In this document: positions 1-11,953 of the stretch, one piece after another
Layout of the letters: every line of letters starts with the position of its first letter
How positions within the stretch are numbered: the first letter of the stretch is position 1
Assembly: GCA_905183005.1 (NCBI GenBank)
Contig: CAJJDO010000141.1
Location: forward strand, 1,910 to 65,909
Length of the DNA: 64,000 bases
Reading direction: 5' to 3'
Origin: Paramecium pentaurelia
Lineage: Eukaryota; Ciliophora; Oligohymenophorea; Peniculida; Parameciidae
The notes under the pieces: model-generated
Databases searched by the model: none
What the model saw: the letters and a program-made list of their open reading frames with translations, nothing else
Told to the model about the DNA's origin: nothing
Made by a program: the position numbers and the translations under genes

Positions 1-1589
1 AAATCAAAAGGAAGTTGCTTTTTGGAAGACCTTTAGTAAAAGTGATAATTATTATTCATAAAGAACATTACAATTATTATTTTAATTTATTCTTCATATT
101 TTTTTAATTATAACTTTTTTTGGCTTTATTCTTAATTTTGATTTCTTGAGATTCATACAAGTTTTTCAAAAATATTCCCTTTCAAGGAAATGTAGGGTAT
201 ATTTATTGAGATCTCCTTTAAAAAAAAAAACTGATATTAATTAACATCTATAGAGATTTAATGTTAAATGATACTAAGCAAAATGAAGAGATTAAAATAA
301 AGATTAATTTTAATTACTTAATTAAAACCTTAAATTAACAAAACTGCATGATTATTTCATAAGATATTCTGATAATTTATTTAATTAATTACTATTTATA
401 AACATAAGTCTTAATAGATATAATTAATAATTTTGTAAAATTAGTTTTTATAAATAGTAAAAGATATATTTAATAACAAAGATAATAATAAAAAAGATAT
501 GACAAGAATGAAAAAAAAAAATAAATTTAATCTTAGAACATAATCTAAACTATATAACAAAGTTAAAACAATATGATATTGATTAATTTTAACATTACTC
601 TGAATTCAAGATAATGTATCAATCACCTGTTAATTGATAAGATATTAAAAAACTTTGAAAACATATTAAAAAATATTATAATTTTGTAATTATTAAGATT
701 AAAAAGACAATTATATCTTCTCTAACAGTATTATATATGAATCTTAATTATTGATTAACTTGAGCTCAACTTGAAATTTTTCGTAGTTCAAATAATAAAC
801 AATTATTACTAAATGTATAATCACTGTTGTCCCTTCAAAATGATTTTTACAAAATTAATTAATATCTAAACCAAAAACAATATCCCTTAAGTCTTTAAAA
901 ACTCATTAAATGGTTATATTTTACAATTAAATTCAGAAATTGCACTTAAATTGTAGAAATTATTGGTATTGATAAACACAATGGACAATCTTAATAAAAT
1001 TTATCTTCTCTATAACAACCTCCTATGATAAATTGGACGATTAATTATTTAAATATATAAAAAAGTGTTCATATTAGTCACACTTAAATGCATGGGTATT
1101 TTCTCTTAAATTTCCAAAATAAATTTTTCAATAACATTGTTAAAATTTAAAGTTTATAAGATCAATTAAATAAAAAATAATAGTATTACTGTTAATTAAA
1201 TATGAGTTGAGAATATATTATTTTGTGAATTTTATATATTCACTCTCAAGAAATAAGAAGATTACAAAACTTAGAAATGATATATGCTGAAAGCTTTAGT
1301 TGTAGAATCTACTTTCTAAATCTGGTACTATTCACATTCTAAATATAAATTGAGAGAAAATGCTTCGTTATGATAAGAATAATACCAAAAAACAGTATAC
1401 AAAGATTTAAGATATTATTGCATTCATGCAACTAAAAGTTCTATTTCATAATATTTTAATATGTGCTAAATTAATTTCCATTTTAGTAATGCTTCAAATT
1501 GTTAAAAAAGAAAAAACTATAAAATAGAACTCTATCAACAAATATTGGACACAAGAAGTATATTAAAATAGATTTAAATTAAGGGTTAA
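1..1589. other. AT-rich region, no gene recognised
   Basis: Very AT-rich sequence dominated by poly-A/T tracts. I found no frame with convincing amino-acid composition, no RNA gene and no telomeric repeat. It probably is non-coding or holds remnants too decayed to read. The pseudogene that follows suggests a region under little constraint. Confidence 0.5.
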
Positions 1590-2050
1590 TATAGGTTAGT
1601 TTAACATAAATTTCTTTTAATCTATAATCTGAAAAATACTTGTTTTTGACATCCAATAGACGGATAGAGTTATCACTACTACCAGAAGCTAATGTATTTC
1701 CATCAGGAGAGAAACAGACTGATCACACACTATTATTATGACCATGGAATTTATTTAATTTATGAATTTTAAAATTTGATCATGTGCAATTAAATACTTA
1801 AGTTCCATTCATATTAAATTCACTAATATCTATTGAAAAAATTATGATCCACTAAAATTGTATCCAAAATAATTACGCCAATCAAAGAAGTATTCTTGAT
1901 CCTAATAATTTCCACAGATTGCTTTGTCAAAATAACTCTCATACATACTATCAAGTCGAGCCCATAATCCCTATGAAATTTTCTTTTCTAGCTCATTTTA
2001 ATACTAGAAATGATCTCCTTATTTTGGTATTTATTTATTAAATCATATCT
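1590..2050 (-). pseudogene. Decayed WD40-repeat gene
   Basis: Read on the minus strand, about 1640-1760 gives a typical WD40 blade: a GH dipeptide, then SV-stop-SVCFSPDG, then ASGSSDNSIRL. The tryptophan normally found after SV is a TGA stop, a second TGA lies about 25 codons upstream, and the W of the usual RLWD motif has become leucine (RLLD). Upstream, about 1800-2000, an open frame continues with a plausible globular sequence (LWARLDSMYESYF). Only one blade remains of a family that normally has seven or more. In-frame TGA codons plus loss of a signature residue make this a pseudogene. Exact limits are uncertain. Confidence 0.7.
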
Positions 2051-3828
2051 TGACCTTTCATAAGGTTATGCTAAACACATTTATGAGTTGTTTTAATTTC
2101 TTGCTTATATTGCTTATTTTCTATAAAAGATTCATCAAATATTGATTGCTTGTCAGAAATCCTAAGATGTATGAAACTCTCTCTCTTCCAATTATTTAAA
2201 GTTACCCTTATACTTAGATTCATCAATATCTTGTATATAGCAAAACATTCTTTGCCTAAGAACTTTTTGCTTTACCATCTGTTTATTTTATTTTTTTTAG
2301 GTAAAATAAAAAAAAACAGAACAATTTACAAAAAGTTTATAAACCATTAATTTTCACAGAAATTTGAGATCTAATCCTGCAACATTTCGACAATCATAAA
2401 ATCATTTTTTGAGACCTTATTAAAGTTGGGTTGAATGAAAAATTAAGTGATTTTAATAAAAAGTACAATAAAATCTAAATACATATGAATTGTTAAATCT
2501 TAATAACTCTTTTCTTTTATTAAAGAAGTTTAAATGAAATTTTGATCAATATTTTTTTGTATTAAATAACTTAATATTATTAATCAATCATCTGCAATTC
2601 TTGAAAGTTCTAAAATTATACCCAATATATTTATATTATTAGTCAACTAGTATCATAATAAAAATCTACAGATATTAAAGCATAAGAGTGATTCAAGGTA
2701 GAATATAATTTAAATATGAGTACTCTATATTGAGGAAATTGTAACATCAAAGCAGAGTTTCATAAGGCACTTTTTAACAAATGCTAATGTATTTTAACAA
2801 TAATCAATTAAAGTACAGTAATCAAGAGTACATCATCCCTCTTATTTGAAATGGTTGAGATTAAAGTCATAAGATGAAAAAAAGCATAAGAAAAGATTAT
2901 TTAAACCTAAAGAGATTTTAATAATGATACTTGACTTAATCTGAATAATTTCTATAATAATTTCATGATATAAATGGAAAAACTTCATTTTTTTTAATAG
3001 GTTTTCATTAACATGTAATATATAAATATAAACATTTTCAACTGTTAGATAAATATTTCATAAACAGTTATATCTCTAAACTTTTATTGAAGACTTTGGA
3101 TATTTGTCAAAAGAAATCTAAAAAATATTTAAAATCATAAACAAAGAATGATATTAATCTCTTATCTAAATTATCATCTATATTTCTAAATTGATGAATA
3201 ACTTGTATTGCAGCCATGCCATGCTCTCTGAATTATCGTGACCATGCCTGCTATTAGCCTTAATCCAAACCATTTTTTATAATCTTTATTAAAAACTGTA
3301 AAATTATCACACATTTATTATTTTTTGTAATGCAAAAAAAAAATGATTTTTTAAATCAAAATTGGTGAAAAGAGATATGGGAAAAGTTGGAAGATGGGAA
3401 ATTTAGCTTAACTGAGAATAAATGCAATTAATACTAAATAAAGCGCTAAAGTTTTAATAGTGATTCTTAAGTAACATACAATGATCAATCAAAAATGGAA
3501 AAATTGGAAGACTTGAAATTAAATAATTTTGTTTATTATAGGATTTAATTATAAAAGTTATGAATATACTGATAGATATATTTGTAAAATTACTTTCTCT
3601 TACATTTTTTCTTCAAATAAAATTATCCATAAATGTAGTATTAAATTCATCTCTTATCATTATTAACAACTAAATATAAAATTGTAATTAATACTAAATA
3701 TTCATTGAAAGGCTTTTTTTTTTATTTTTATTATTTAGAATACCGCCTTTAAGTTTCTCTGAGAAAGGCCTAAAACATATTTATTCATAATATATTATAA
3801 ATATTTTATTATTTAAATATAGAATTTA
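2051..3828. other. Gene-poor region upstream of the amidase gene
   Basis: No convincing gene. A minus-strand open frame of about 71 codons (3273 to 3058) has slightly richer composition and could be a remnant. A plus-strand frame at 2150-2350 is hydrophobic, low-complexity and not believable as a gene. The last few dozen bases before 3829 should hold the promoter and short 5' leader of the amidase gene, but no specific element is recognisable. Confidence 0.4.
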
Positions 3829-4674
3829 ATGTTGAAAAAGTTTAAAATAGCTTGTATTTAAAATGCAATCTCAGCCACTAAAACCTAAACATTAGCCTTA
3901 GTTAAAGACTAAATTAAGGAGGCAGCAACTCAAGGAAGTAAAGTCTGCATTCTTGGAGAATGCTTTAATAGTTACTATGTGAAAGCATAGCTACAATACA
4001 ATGCTGAAGATTTTGAGAAAAATGGAGAAAGGTAAACTCTTGATTTAATGGGTGAAATTTCAAAATAATTTGGAATAATGATTATTGGATCAATTCCTGA
4101 AAAGAGTGGTGATAAAATGTACAATACAGCAATTTGTTTCAACAATGGGTAGCTATTAGCAACCTATAGAAAAACTCATTTATTTGATATAGATATCCCA
4201 GGGAAAATTACATACAAAGAATCATTAACCTTTTCCGCAGGTAATAATTATACAATAGTTGAAACTGAATATGGTATATTTGGAATAGGGATATGCTATG
4301 ATATACGTTTTCCAGAATTAGCTCAAGTTATGAGAGAGAAAGGATGTCATTTTTTAGTTTATCCTGGATCATTTAATCTTACAACGGGTCCATTACATTG
4401 GGAATTATTATTAAAAGCTAGAGCAGTTGATTATTAATGTTATGTAGCAGGAGTATCATCAGCTAGATATATGGGAACAGATGAATCAATTTACAAAGCT
4501 TGGGGCCATTCAACATTTTTAGATCCTATGGCTAAGATACTGACTACATGTGAACATGACCCAGCCATCATAATCAGTGAGGTTGATTTAGATTATTTAG
4601 AATAAGTTAGATAATAAATTCCTGTATCACAATAAAGAAGGAATGATATTTATGAATTAGTTTGCAAAAAATGA
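3829..4674 (+). CDS. NIT2: Omega-amidase / nitrilase-family protein (NIT2 type)
   Basis: An intact intronless frame of 281 residues, close to the usual length for NIT2. The nitrilase catalytic triad is visible: Glu in the early GECFNS motif, Lys in the central YRKTHLFD motif, and Cys in GIGICYDIRFPE. The family deaminates the alpha-keto acids formed from glutamine and asparagine (alpha-ketoglutaramate and alpha-ketosuccinamate). The block around LLKARAVDYQCYVAG, followed by the HSTFLDP motif, is also typical of the family. No targeting peptide is obvious, so it is probably cytosolic. Several TAA and TAG codons fall inside conserved blocks, which fixes the ciliate glutamine code for this window. 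The start is the first ATG and the stop is TGA. Confidence 0.93.
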
Positions 4675-5459
4675 TAATTATTTTTTAATTTATCTTCGAA
4701 TTTCACAAAACAGAAAGTAAAAAAATTTTATACTGAAATACTTAAAAGTGTAAGGTGACAATTTTAGGAGAGTTTCTAAAACTATTTTTGAACTAATGAT
4801 TTAAGGAAGAGTGCTGAAAATGTTTCAAATAAATATTATAGAAAATTTTATATCCTAATTAAATATTTATCAGAAGATTTAGAAATCCAGATTATTGTTT
4901 GAAATACCAGAAACTTTCCCATAATAATTTAATAAAACTACAGGATCTTTACAAATTTTAAATCAAGCTAAAGTAATTGATACTCAAGTTTATATTACAT
5001 CTACTTTAGTTAAAAATATTACCAGTTGATAAGAACTATTCTTCATATTGAATAAGTTTCAATTTAATTCTGCGAATTTAACTCATGCAATAACCTGATC
5101 TCTTTTAAAGAATATGAGAAAATATAGTAAGTTCAATTCAGAATAGAATATATTAATGTTAAGTATTTAAGGGTACTTATTAATAAAAATAATTATCAAT
5201 ATGAATATTATAGAAATTATTTTGTTTTTTGTCTTGCATATCATATTGTTAAATCTTATCAATATTCTGCTATATAGCATTTTTTTCTTTAATTTTAATG
5301 AATAACTGGACTTTGCTCATTAGAATGATAAATCTATTTCTTCAATTTTTCAATTGACTTGATGGTTATCTCATTTCTTAACAAAACTAAGCATACATAG
5401 AAGAAAAAAAGTTGCCTTAATATTTGAAAAAAAAAGAATATTCAAGCAATTCAAATTTG
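4675..5459. other. Intergenic region with no gene recognised
   Basis: AT-rich sequence between the amidase gene and a broken gene. Frames are repeatedly interrupted and no domain was seen. It may include degraded sequence belonging to the downstream pseudogene. Confidence 0.4.
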
Positions 5460-6181
5460 ATGGCAAATTATTCTTTTATTAATAATGAAGAATAACAATA
5501 GTTAAAATGTTAACTACGAAACCAATAATAAAGTATTTTAAATGAAAAAAGCAAATTAGACTTTCTTTTTGATTATCATTGAGATTCTAACCTATGTGAT
5601 GATGTTGATGAGGACGTTTATTCAAAGGAGAATATTACTAATAGATTAAAACTGAAAAGTGAACCTGAATTAGCAAAGAAAGATATATGTCAAATTTCTA
5701 ATTTGCCATTCGCAAAATTACCAAATAATATTTATATCAATGTTTTAAGAAAAGAATTTAAATCTTATTTTAGATAGTCATATTTATTAAGGAAGAGATT
5801 ATAATAAATATTTACAATTAAAAAAGTTGATGAACTTTCAAAATGTTTAATTACAAAGGAATCTTTGCATAGTTGACAGATTTGAGTATAGCTAAAATAG
5901 AAGATGATCTATTTAGTAATTGAAATAATTCTTAGTTGAAGCTTCAATCGAAATTATAATAATTGCCAAATGTGTGGATAAGTAAGTATCATGAAAATGG
6001 AAAATTACCTTAAGAAAATTCTTTCAATTTTACATCCAAAAGTTGTTTATTTATTAAATATAGAAGAGAACGAAAAAGTGATTAACGAGGAACGAAATGC
6101 AATTAAACAGAAATTGTTTCATAAGTAGGATAAATAAATGGCTATAATGAATAAAAAATGAAGATCTCAATTACTGACTGA
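5460..6181 (+). pseudogene. Broken gene of unknown family
   Basis: From ATG 5460 a frame with normal protein composition runs to TGA at 5874-5876 with one internal TGA (5580-5582). A coding-like sequence then resumes in another frame from about 5882, with one more in-frame TGA, and reaches a TGA at 6179-6181. No GT..AG segment of intron size removes the stops. The recovered product is rich in K, N, Q and S with no recognisable domain. Two or three stops and one frameshift over 240 codons point to a recent pseudogene, for example a decaying duplicate. A sequencing error could explain the frameshift but hardly all the lesions. Confidence 0.6.
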
Positions 6182-6356
6182 GTTGATGATAATAATTATT
6201 ATTAATATATATTTTCAAGACACTGAACTCAGTAGTAAAATTTTACACACGATTATTTCATTATCACTCGCCTTATTTATGTATTTAATATATATCAACC
6301 AATATTGTCCTCCAGAATCTACTCAATTAGATTAATTGTAATTATTTTTATAAATC

Positions 6357-8496
6357 ATGATAAACTTAGTTGTGCTAATATTATGTTTCATTAAATTAAA
6401 TGCAAAAGAATATTGGGATACCCTGTACAGCGCCTTCACTTCTAATAATATAATTGATAATGAAGGTTTGTTTGGAATATATTTAGGCTGGTTTGTCCAA
6501 GGAAATTATGGATAATTGACTAGTTTTTGTGATGGAGTGTCCTTGTTTGGAGGTTTCAATCTGTTTGGATCTGGAACTAGTATCTCCAAATTAATTTCTC
6601 TACCACCACATTACAAAGTTCGCGTTTCTTTCGAATTTTGGAAGTATTTACTATAAATAGAAGTAGGATAGATAGTTGGGATTAGGAATATGCTTATTTT
6701 TTTATAGATGATATTACAACAACTGATTATTGGAATGTGGGCTACTCAGATGTTAGATGTGGGAATCCCGATAATGTCGATCTTTGGAGAGATAATAACA
6801 AAAATTATGTATTGGAATTTTTTCACTAAGAACCAACACTGGCAGTTATTATTACAACTAATTTAGATGAAAGTCCATATACAGTATTTATGTAATTTAA
6901 TAAAGGAATCTTGGGGATTAAGAATGTTTAAGGTTGAAGGTGTGTTATGTTCACCTGGTTGTATAATGTGTTAAGATGATACACCAAATGAATGCTGGGA
7001 ATATGAATTATTTGAAATGAATTGGTTTGATGATTTTAATTTTGATGGGTGGAATCTTGATAATTAATAGTTTCTTGGGAAAAGTTCATGCGTTAACATT
7101 TGGTTAATTGGGGGAATAGGTTAAATTACAGGAAGCAAACAGTTATCAAAGTAATTTACATCTTTAAATCCACATTACAAAGTAATTTTGCAAGTTCAGC
7201 TATGGAAATTTGATATTTGGAATAATAATTAATTTTAAATTGAAATTGATGGATAACTTAGTGCATAAGGAGTTTTTAATTAATTTGAATTTGCTCAACT
7301 TTGCGGTGATAGTGGTGGTGGAGAGAAGTTATTAAACATTCGTCTAGTGAAGACTCATACATCTGATACTGTTCAAATCAAGATGAAATCTAACATAGCT
7401 TCGTCTGGTGGATCTTGGGGATTAAGGGCTTTTAGATTATTCATAGTAAAATGCTATTAAACATGCCTTATTTGTTCTGGACCAAATAAAAATGACTGTT
7501 CAGAATGCAAAACTGGATATATTTTATATAATTCTGAGTGTGTAGATGGTATACTATAAATATTATCTAGTGAAATGGATTTTTGGGTTGAAGCAATATT
7601 TCTAATCTTCAGATTTTCAAATTTAAACTGGGTGGACCATATCATATGTTTTTAATAATTAATGGCCATTTTAAATTTGTGACAATATCAATTTACTAGG
7701 AGGATAATCATTATTCGGAAGGGATGCTTCAGTATCCTTAAATTTTGATCTTCCTAAACACACAAAAGTAAGGATCAAATTAGAATTTTGGAAATTTGAC
7801 TCTTGGGATTATGAATGGTTCAAAGTATTTGCAAATGGAATTTAAGTTTATTAAGTATCATTTGGATAGACTGGAGTGCAAGTTATTTGTGGCTCAAATT
7901 AGAAAGAAGCTTATAAAAAAATTTTAGATTTTGAATTTGATCATACACAGCCAACTTTAAATTTGGTTATGACATCTTCATTAGATGAACTTGCTGATAA
8001 TGAGTCTTGGGCAATTCGAAATTTTTAATTATTTTATGGAGTTCCAAAGGATTGCAGCAACTCTATCATTGATTCAGTTACTCTTCCTGCATTCATAGGA
8101 ACAAGGTATATTTAATCAACATAATATTCATCTGATAAGAGTTTATAAAATAAAATCGAGATATCTGAACTAGGAATTTCCCTTTAGCCTAGCTTTGATC
8201 AATTAATATTTGTTGATTCGGCAATTAAAAAACTAACAATATCGATCATTTGGTAATGCTTTTTGAATGATCAAACTTTTTCTATTTCAATTTTATAAAG
8301 CAGTTATCCAGATTATAAAACAGGAACCGCAATATGCAAATAAAAGCGATCCAACATAGTAAAATCGATATTGATTGTAGAAAGAACAATAATATAATAA
8401 TCATAAATTAGATTAGTATCAACTTTAACATCCTTTTAGATATATTAAATAGTTGAAGATTAAACTATAAAACAATATGAAATGATAATTAATTGA
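6357..8496 (+). CDS. Secreted repeat protein with a cysteine-rich segment
   Basis: The product starts with a signal peptide (MINLVVLILCFIKLNA). About three modules of roughly 200 residues follow. Each has a GW motif, a Cys, an LFGG/LLGG-like motif, a segment like HYKVRVSFEFWK or TKVRIKLEFWKFDSWD, and a closing SWGLR or SWAIR motif. Between modules 2 and 3 lies a furin-like stretch (CYQTCLICSG, then CSECKTGYIL). The frame needs three introns: 6644-6675 (32 nt), 6884-6905 (22 nt, ending AAG) and 7549-7570 (22 nt, ending TAG); the third aligns module 3 with the other two. The tandem jelly-roll-like modules suggest an extracellular or secretory-pathway protein. I do not recognise a named family. 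The AAG acceptor of intron 2 could instead be a one-base insertion. Confidence 0.72.
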
Positions 8497-8779
8497 TAAA
8501 TATAAAATAATTCATTTAATTTTGAGGCTTAAGTGTTAATAAAAGTTTATAAATTATGCTAAGTGTTTAAATTTTTTAACATAATTTTTTTTGTTTTAAA
8601 TAAAAAATTTTACAAATAACATTCATATTTAAATATAATGTTGAATAATAAATTTACAAAAAATATAGGTCAATCATTATATTTTCTAACATTAATTATT
8701 TCAATTTACTTTTCAAGGAATCAAGTATTTTTTATTTGGAATTATAATAGAAAAAATATATTTAGAAATTCAATATGTA

Positions 8780-9639
8780 GATGATAATATCTTTCCATTC
8801 TTAACAAATCTCATCAGATTGATATTTGTTATAATAATTATTTTAAGATTTTTTTTTCTTTAAGAATTCTGATTGTAATAAGTTACTTTAATCTTTATAT
8901 TCTTCATAACTTTCCTTTAACTTATCCATCTTTTTTTTTTCACTAGTTAATTATGGAATGCCTTAATATTTTCAGTGTGGGTTTACTTATTTATAATCAA
9001 ATTAAAACTTAATTAAAAGCAGTGCCAGAATTTTATGATTTTATCTATCAAACTTTCCATTTACCCAAAGCTTAATAGTTCTATGATTGATTACTATTGT
9101 AGGTTAATCTTAGTTCTTATTTAAAAAAAAAAGTAGTTTTAGATTGTAGATAGCTCCAGGCTTGTTTTCGATTGAAAAAATCTTATTCATTATTTTTCTT
9201 TTTGATAAATTGCAAAGTTAATTGTTATGTTTAGTCTAATTTTTTCTCATTAATATGAGTCACATTGATATTAAAATAGTTCTCAACATGTTAAATTGTT
9301 TCCTCAAAAAAAACTATAAGTTTTTAAGTAATTAATTAGATCAATTTATTGAAAATTGTAATTCTCTAGCCAATCCAAGTGAAAGCTATTGTTTTGGTTT
9401 TTAGATTGATATCACTACTCTTATTGTTTAATTTTTGGAAAGTTGGCTTTAATTTTTTTAATTCCATCATCTGATTTAATAAATACTTTAAAAGGATGGA
9501 ATTTGGACAGAAAAATAAAGATCTAAAAAATTTCAAATTTAATTTCATTAAGTTGATTTAGTTTCTCCTAATCTAATATTTCTTCAAAAGTCAACCCTTC
9601 CGTCTAGTCATCATCCTTGTTGTATTCTTGAAATTCCAT
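8780..9639 (-). pseudogene. Minus-strand gene, apparently damaged
   Basis: From ATG at 9639 a minus-strand frame gives an acidic, charged N-terminus (MEFQEYNKDDD). It continues across a plausible 33-nt intron beginning GTAGTG and ending ATAG, then breaks at a run of eight T. Reading with seven T continues with good composition to about 9048. A further coding-like stretch starts at an ATG near 8931 (KLKESYEEYKDQ). No domain is recognisable. This is either a multi-exon gene with a homopolymer error or a pseudogene. The 5' end sits exactly at the start of the duplicated block (9639), so the true upstream sequence is in doubt. Confidence 0.4.
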
Positions 9640-10685
9640 ATTTTCCTACTGTTGTTATAGCTGTATCGCAAATTAAATGATTTTAAAGAGTCTAGCAACA
9701 TTTATTGTTTGAAATTATAATTTGAAGAGAATTGATATTATTTTTATCATAATTTTATATAATTTCAATTCATAGCATTTTTCTGAAAGTTGTATCCATA
9801 AAGCAGAATTTGATTTTATTTAATCACCAAACAAGTAAAAGCTCTATATTTATAGGATGGTCTAAAATTAATAACACTAACTATTACTATTTCATACAAG
9901 TCCATTCATTATCTGTGAAAATAGCACATTATTGGAGGTTTTTCTATACTCATTAGAAACATATGTAAATTTGTTATAAATTGAGGTGATTCATTATAAA
10001 TGTTTTTAGATCTAATGAATACATGGCTTTGTAAGGTAGCTCTCTAAAAGATTATGTCTTTGATTAGGAGGCCATACTTTGGAATTAACTTGCTTGAATC
10101 GCATTAGGTAATTTGAAAAAAAATTAATTAGTTTGAAAGGCTCTTTTGCTCATGCATGCCTTCAAAAATGTAAAATGATAAAATTAACACAATTTGGGAT
10201 AATTTTTTTGAGGATGACATTGATAATCAAATTGCTCCCCTTAAAAAACAAAATGTTCTTTTTTATTTCTATTGGGATGGACTTTCATTTGTGAATAACA
10301 AATCAACAATTTATAGTTGTTATGCGAATTGCGAATTGTGTAAAAATGAAGATTATTTAAAATGATATATAATATTACGGTAGCCTTTCTTCTAACAAAT
10401 TTTCATTTGAATTGAACATTATTATAATGTATAAATAATAATCAATTTTTCCATTATTATTTGTTATTGATTTTCTCTCTACCTTTTAGGTGAAACTATA
10501 GAAAAAGGTCCAAATTACAATCAATTAAACTGTAAAAGACAAAAATTTTGGTAAAAATATTGCTCCTTCAGTTAGATCTAGGGGTATTAGTTATTATTAT
10601 AATAGGTTTGAAACAAATGGCTAGCAGTTTTTAAGATAGAAGTCTGTGGATTATAGTAAGACTAATTATTCAATATAGCCTATTA
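9639..10685. repeat. First copy of a 1047-bp exact duplication (contig end)
   Basis: This block is repeated, apparently base for base, at 10687-11733, with only one N (10686) between the copies. It begins TATTTTCCTACTG and ends CAATATAGCCTATTA. A block that stops exactly at an unknown base and restarts exactly after it is the signature of two contigs whose overlapping ends were joined without merging. The real locus most probably has one copy. Confidence 0.95.
10000..10365 (+). CDS. Small hypothetical protein (first, artefactual copy)
   Basis: Identical to the gene at 11048-11413 and described there. Because it lies inside the duplicated contig end, it should be counted once. It has one 24-nt intron at 10108-10131 (GTAATTTG..AATTAG). 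Confidence 0.55.
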
Positions 10686-10686
10686 N
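10686..10686. other. Single N at contig junction
   Basis: One unknown base separates two identical 1047-bp blocks. It appears to be a placeholder gap of size one inserted by the assembler. Confidence 0.95.
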
Positions 10687-11733
10687 TATTTTCCTACTGT
10701 TGTTATAGCTGTATCGCAAATTAAATGATTTTAAAGAGTCTAGCAACATTTATTGTTTGAAATTATAATTTGAAGAGAATTGATATTATTTTTATCATAA
10801 TTTTATATAATTTCAATTCATAGCATTTTTCTGAAAGTTGTATCCATAAAGCAGAATTTGATTTTATTTAATCACCAAACAAGTAAAAGCTCTATATTTA
10901 TAGGATGGTCTAAAATTAATAACACTAACTATTACTATTTCATACAAGTCCATTCATTATCTGTGAAAATAGCACATTATTGGAGGTTTTTCTATACTCA
11001 TTAGAAACATATGTAAATTTGTTATAAATTGAGGTGATTCATTATAAATGTTTTTAGATCTAATGAATACATGGCTTTGTAAGGTAGCTCTCTAAAAGAT
11101 TATGTCTTTGATTAGGAGGCCATACTTTGGAATTAACTTGCTTGAATCGCATTAGGTAATTTGAAAAAAAATTAATTAGTTTGAAAGGCTCTTTTGCTCA
11201 TGCATGCCTTCAAAAATGTAAAATGATAAAATTAACACAATTTGGGATAATTTTTTTGAGGATGACATTGATAATCAAATTGCTCCCCTTAAAAAACAAA
11301 ATGTTCTTTTTTATTTCTATTGGGATGGACTTTCATTTGTGAATAACAAATCAACAATTTATAGTTGTTATGCGAATTGCGAATTGTGTAAAAATGAAGA
11401 TTATTTAAAATGATATATAATATTACGGTAGCCTTTCTTCTAACAAATTTTCATTTGAATTGAACATTATTATAATGTATAAATAATAATCAATTTTTCC
11501 ATTATTATTTGTTATTGATTTTCTCTCTACCTTTTAGGTGAAACTATAGAAAAAGGTCCAAATTACAATCAATTAAACTGTAAAAGACAAAAATTTTGGT
11601 AAAAATATTGCTCCTTCAGTTAGATCTAGGGGTATTAGTTATTATTATAATAGGTTTGAAACAAATGGCTAGCAGTTTTTAAGATAGAAGTCTGTGGATT
11701 ATAGTAAGACTAATTATTCAATATAGCCTATTA
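10687..11733. repeat. Second copy of the 1047-bp exact duplication
   Basis: Same sequence as 9639-10685, at an offset of 1048 bases. This copy runs on without a break into 11734 onward (the downstream half of the next gene), so it carries the true right-hand context. The first copy carries the true left-hand context. Confidence 0.95.
11048..11413 (+). CDS. Small hypothetical protein, about 113 residues
   Basis: ATG 11048, one 24-nt intron (GTAATTTG..AATTAG), stop TGA. The product starts MFLDLMNTWLCKVAL, has a central RRPYFGINLLESHQFERLF segment and ends with several cysteines (CYANCELCKNEDYLK). The last three Cys could be a small metal site, but no family is recognised. An alternative frame from an ATG about 30 bases later gives only 24 codons, so the spliced model is preferred. 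An in-frame TGA lies just upstream of the chosen ATG. Confidence 0.55.
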
Positions 11734-11886
11734 TAATAAAAGATAATGCTTTTATTAAATTTAGACTAATTCCATAAATTCTGTAGAAATTCTCCTTATA
11801 GTTTGAGTTAAAACAAAAACTAAAAAAATTTCTTATCTCTAATGTAGAATAATTCTAGAATGAAAACATTTTACAAGGTCAAATGA
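11475..11886 (+). CDS. Hypothetical protein spanning the duplication edge
   Basis: ATG 11475 opens a frame whose N-terminus is hydrophobic (FPLLFVIDFLSTF), possibly a signal or membrane segment, followed by a basic region with RSRGISYYYN. The 3' half lies beyond the duplication, so only this copy is complete; the copy starting at 10427 is cut at the N. The unspliced frame would run to 12014 and overlap the next gene. A 34-nt intron at 11844-11877 (GTAGAATA..TACAAG) gives a TGA at 11884-11886 and a normal spacer, so I prefer that end. Function unknown. Confidence 0.45.
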
Positions 11887-11953
11887 TTTTAATTTTACAT
11901 TTTGAAATTATATTTATAAAGTTATTCATTCAATCATAAAAATAATTGATATT

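Noticed and set aside
2150..2350. Plus-strand ORF of 66 codons
   Set aside because: Low-complexity, hydrophobic and located in gene-poor AT-rich DNA; nothing supports it as a gene.
10000..11413. Two tandem identical small genes as a recent gene duplication
   Set aside because: The duplicated block ends exactly at a single N, so a contig overlap is far more likely than a biological duplication.
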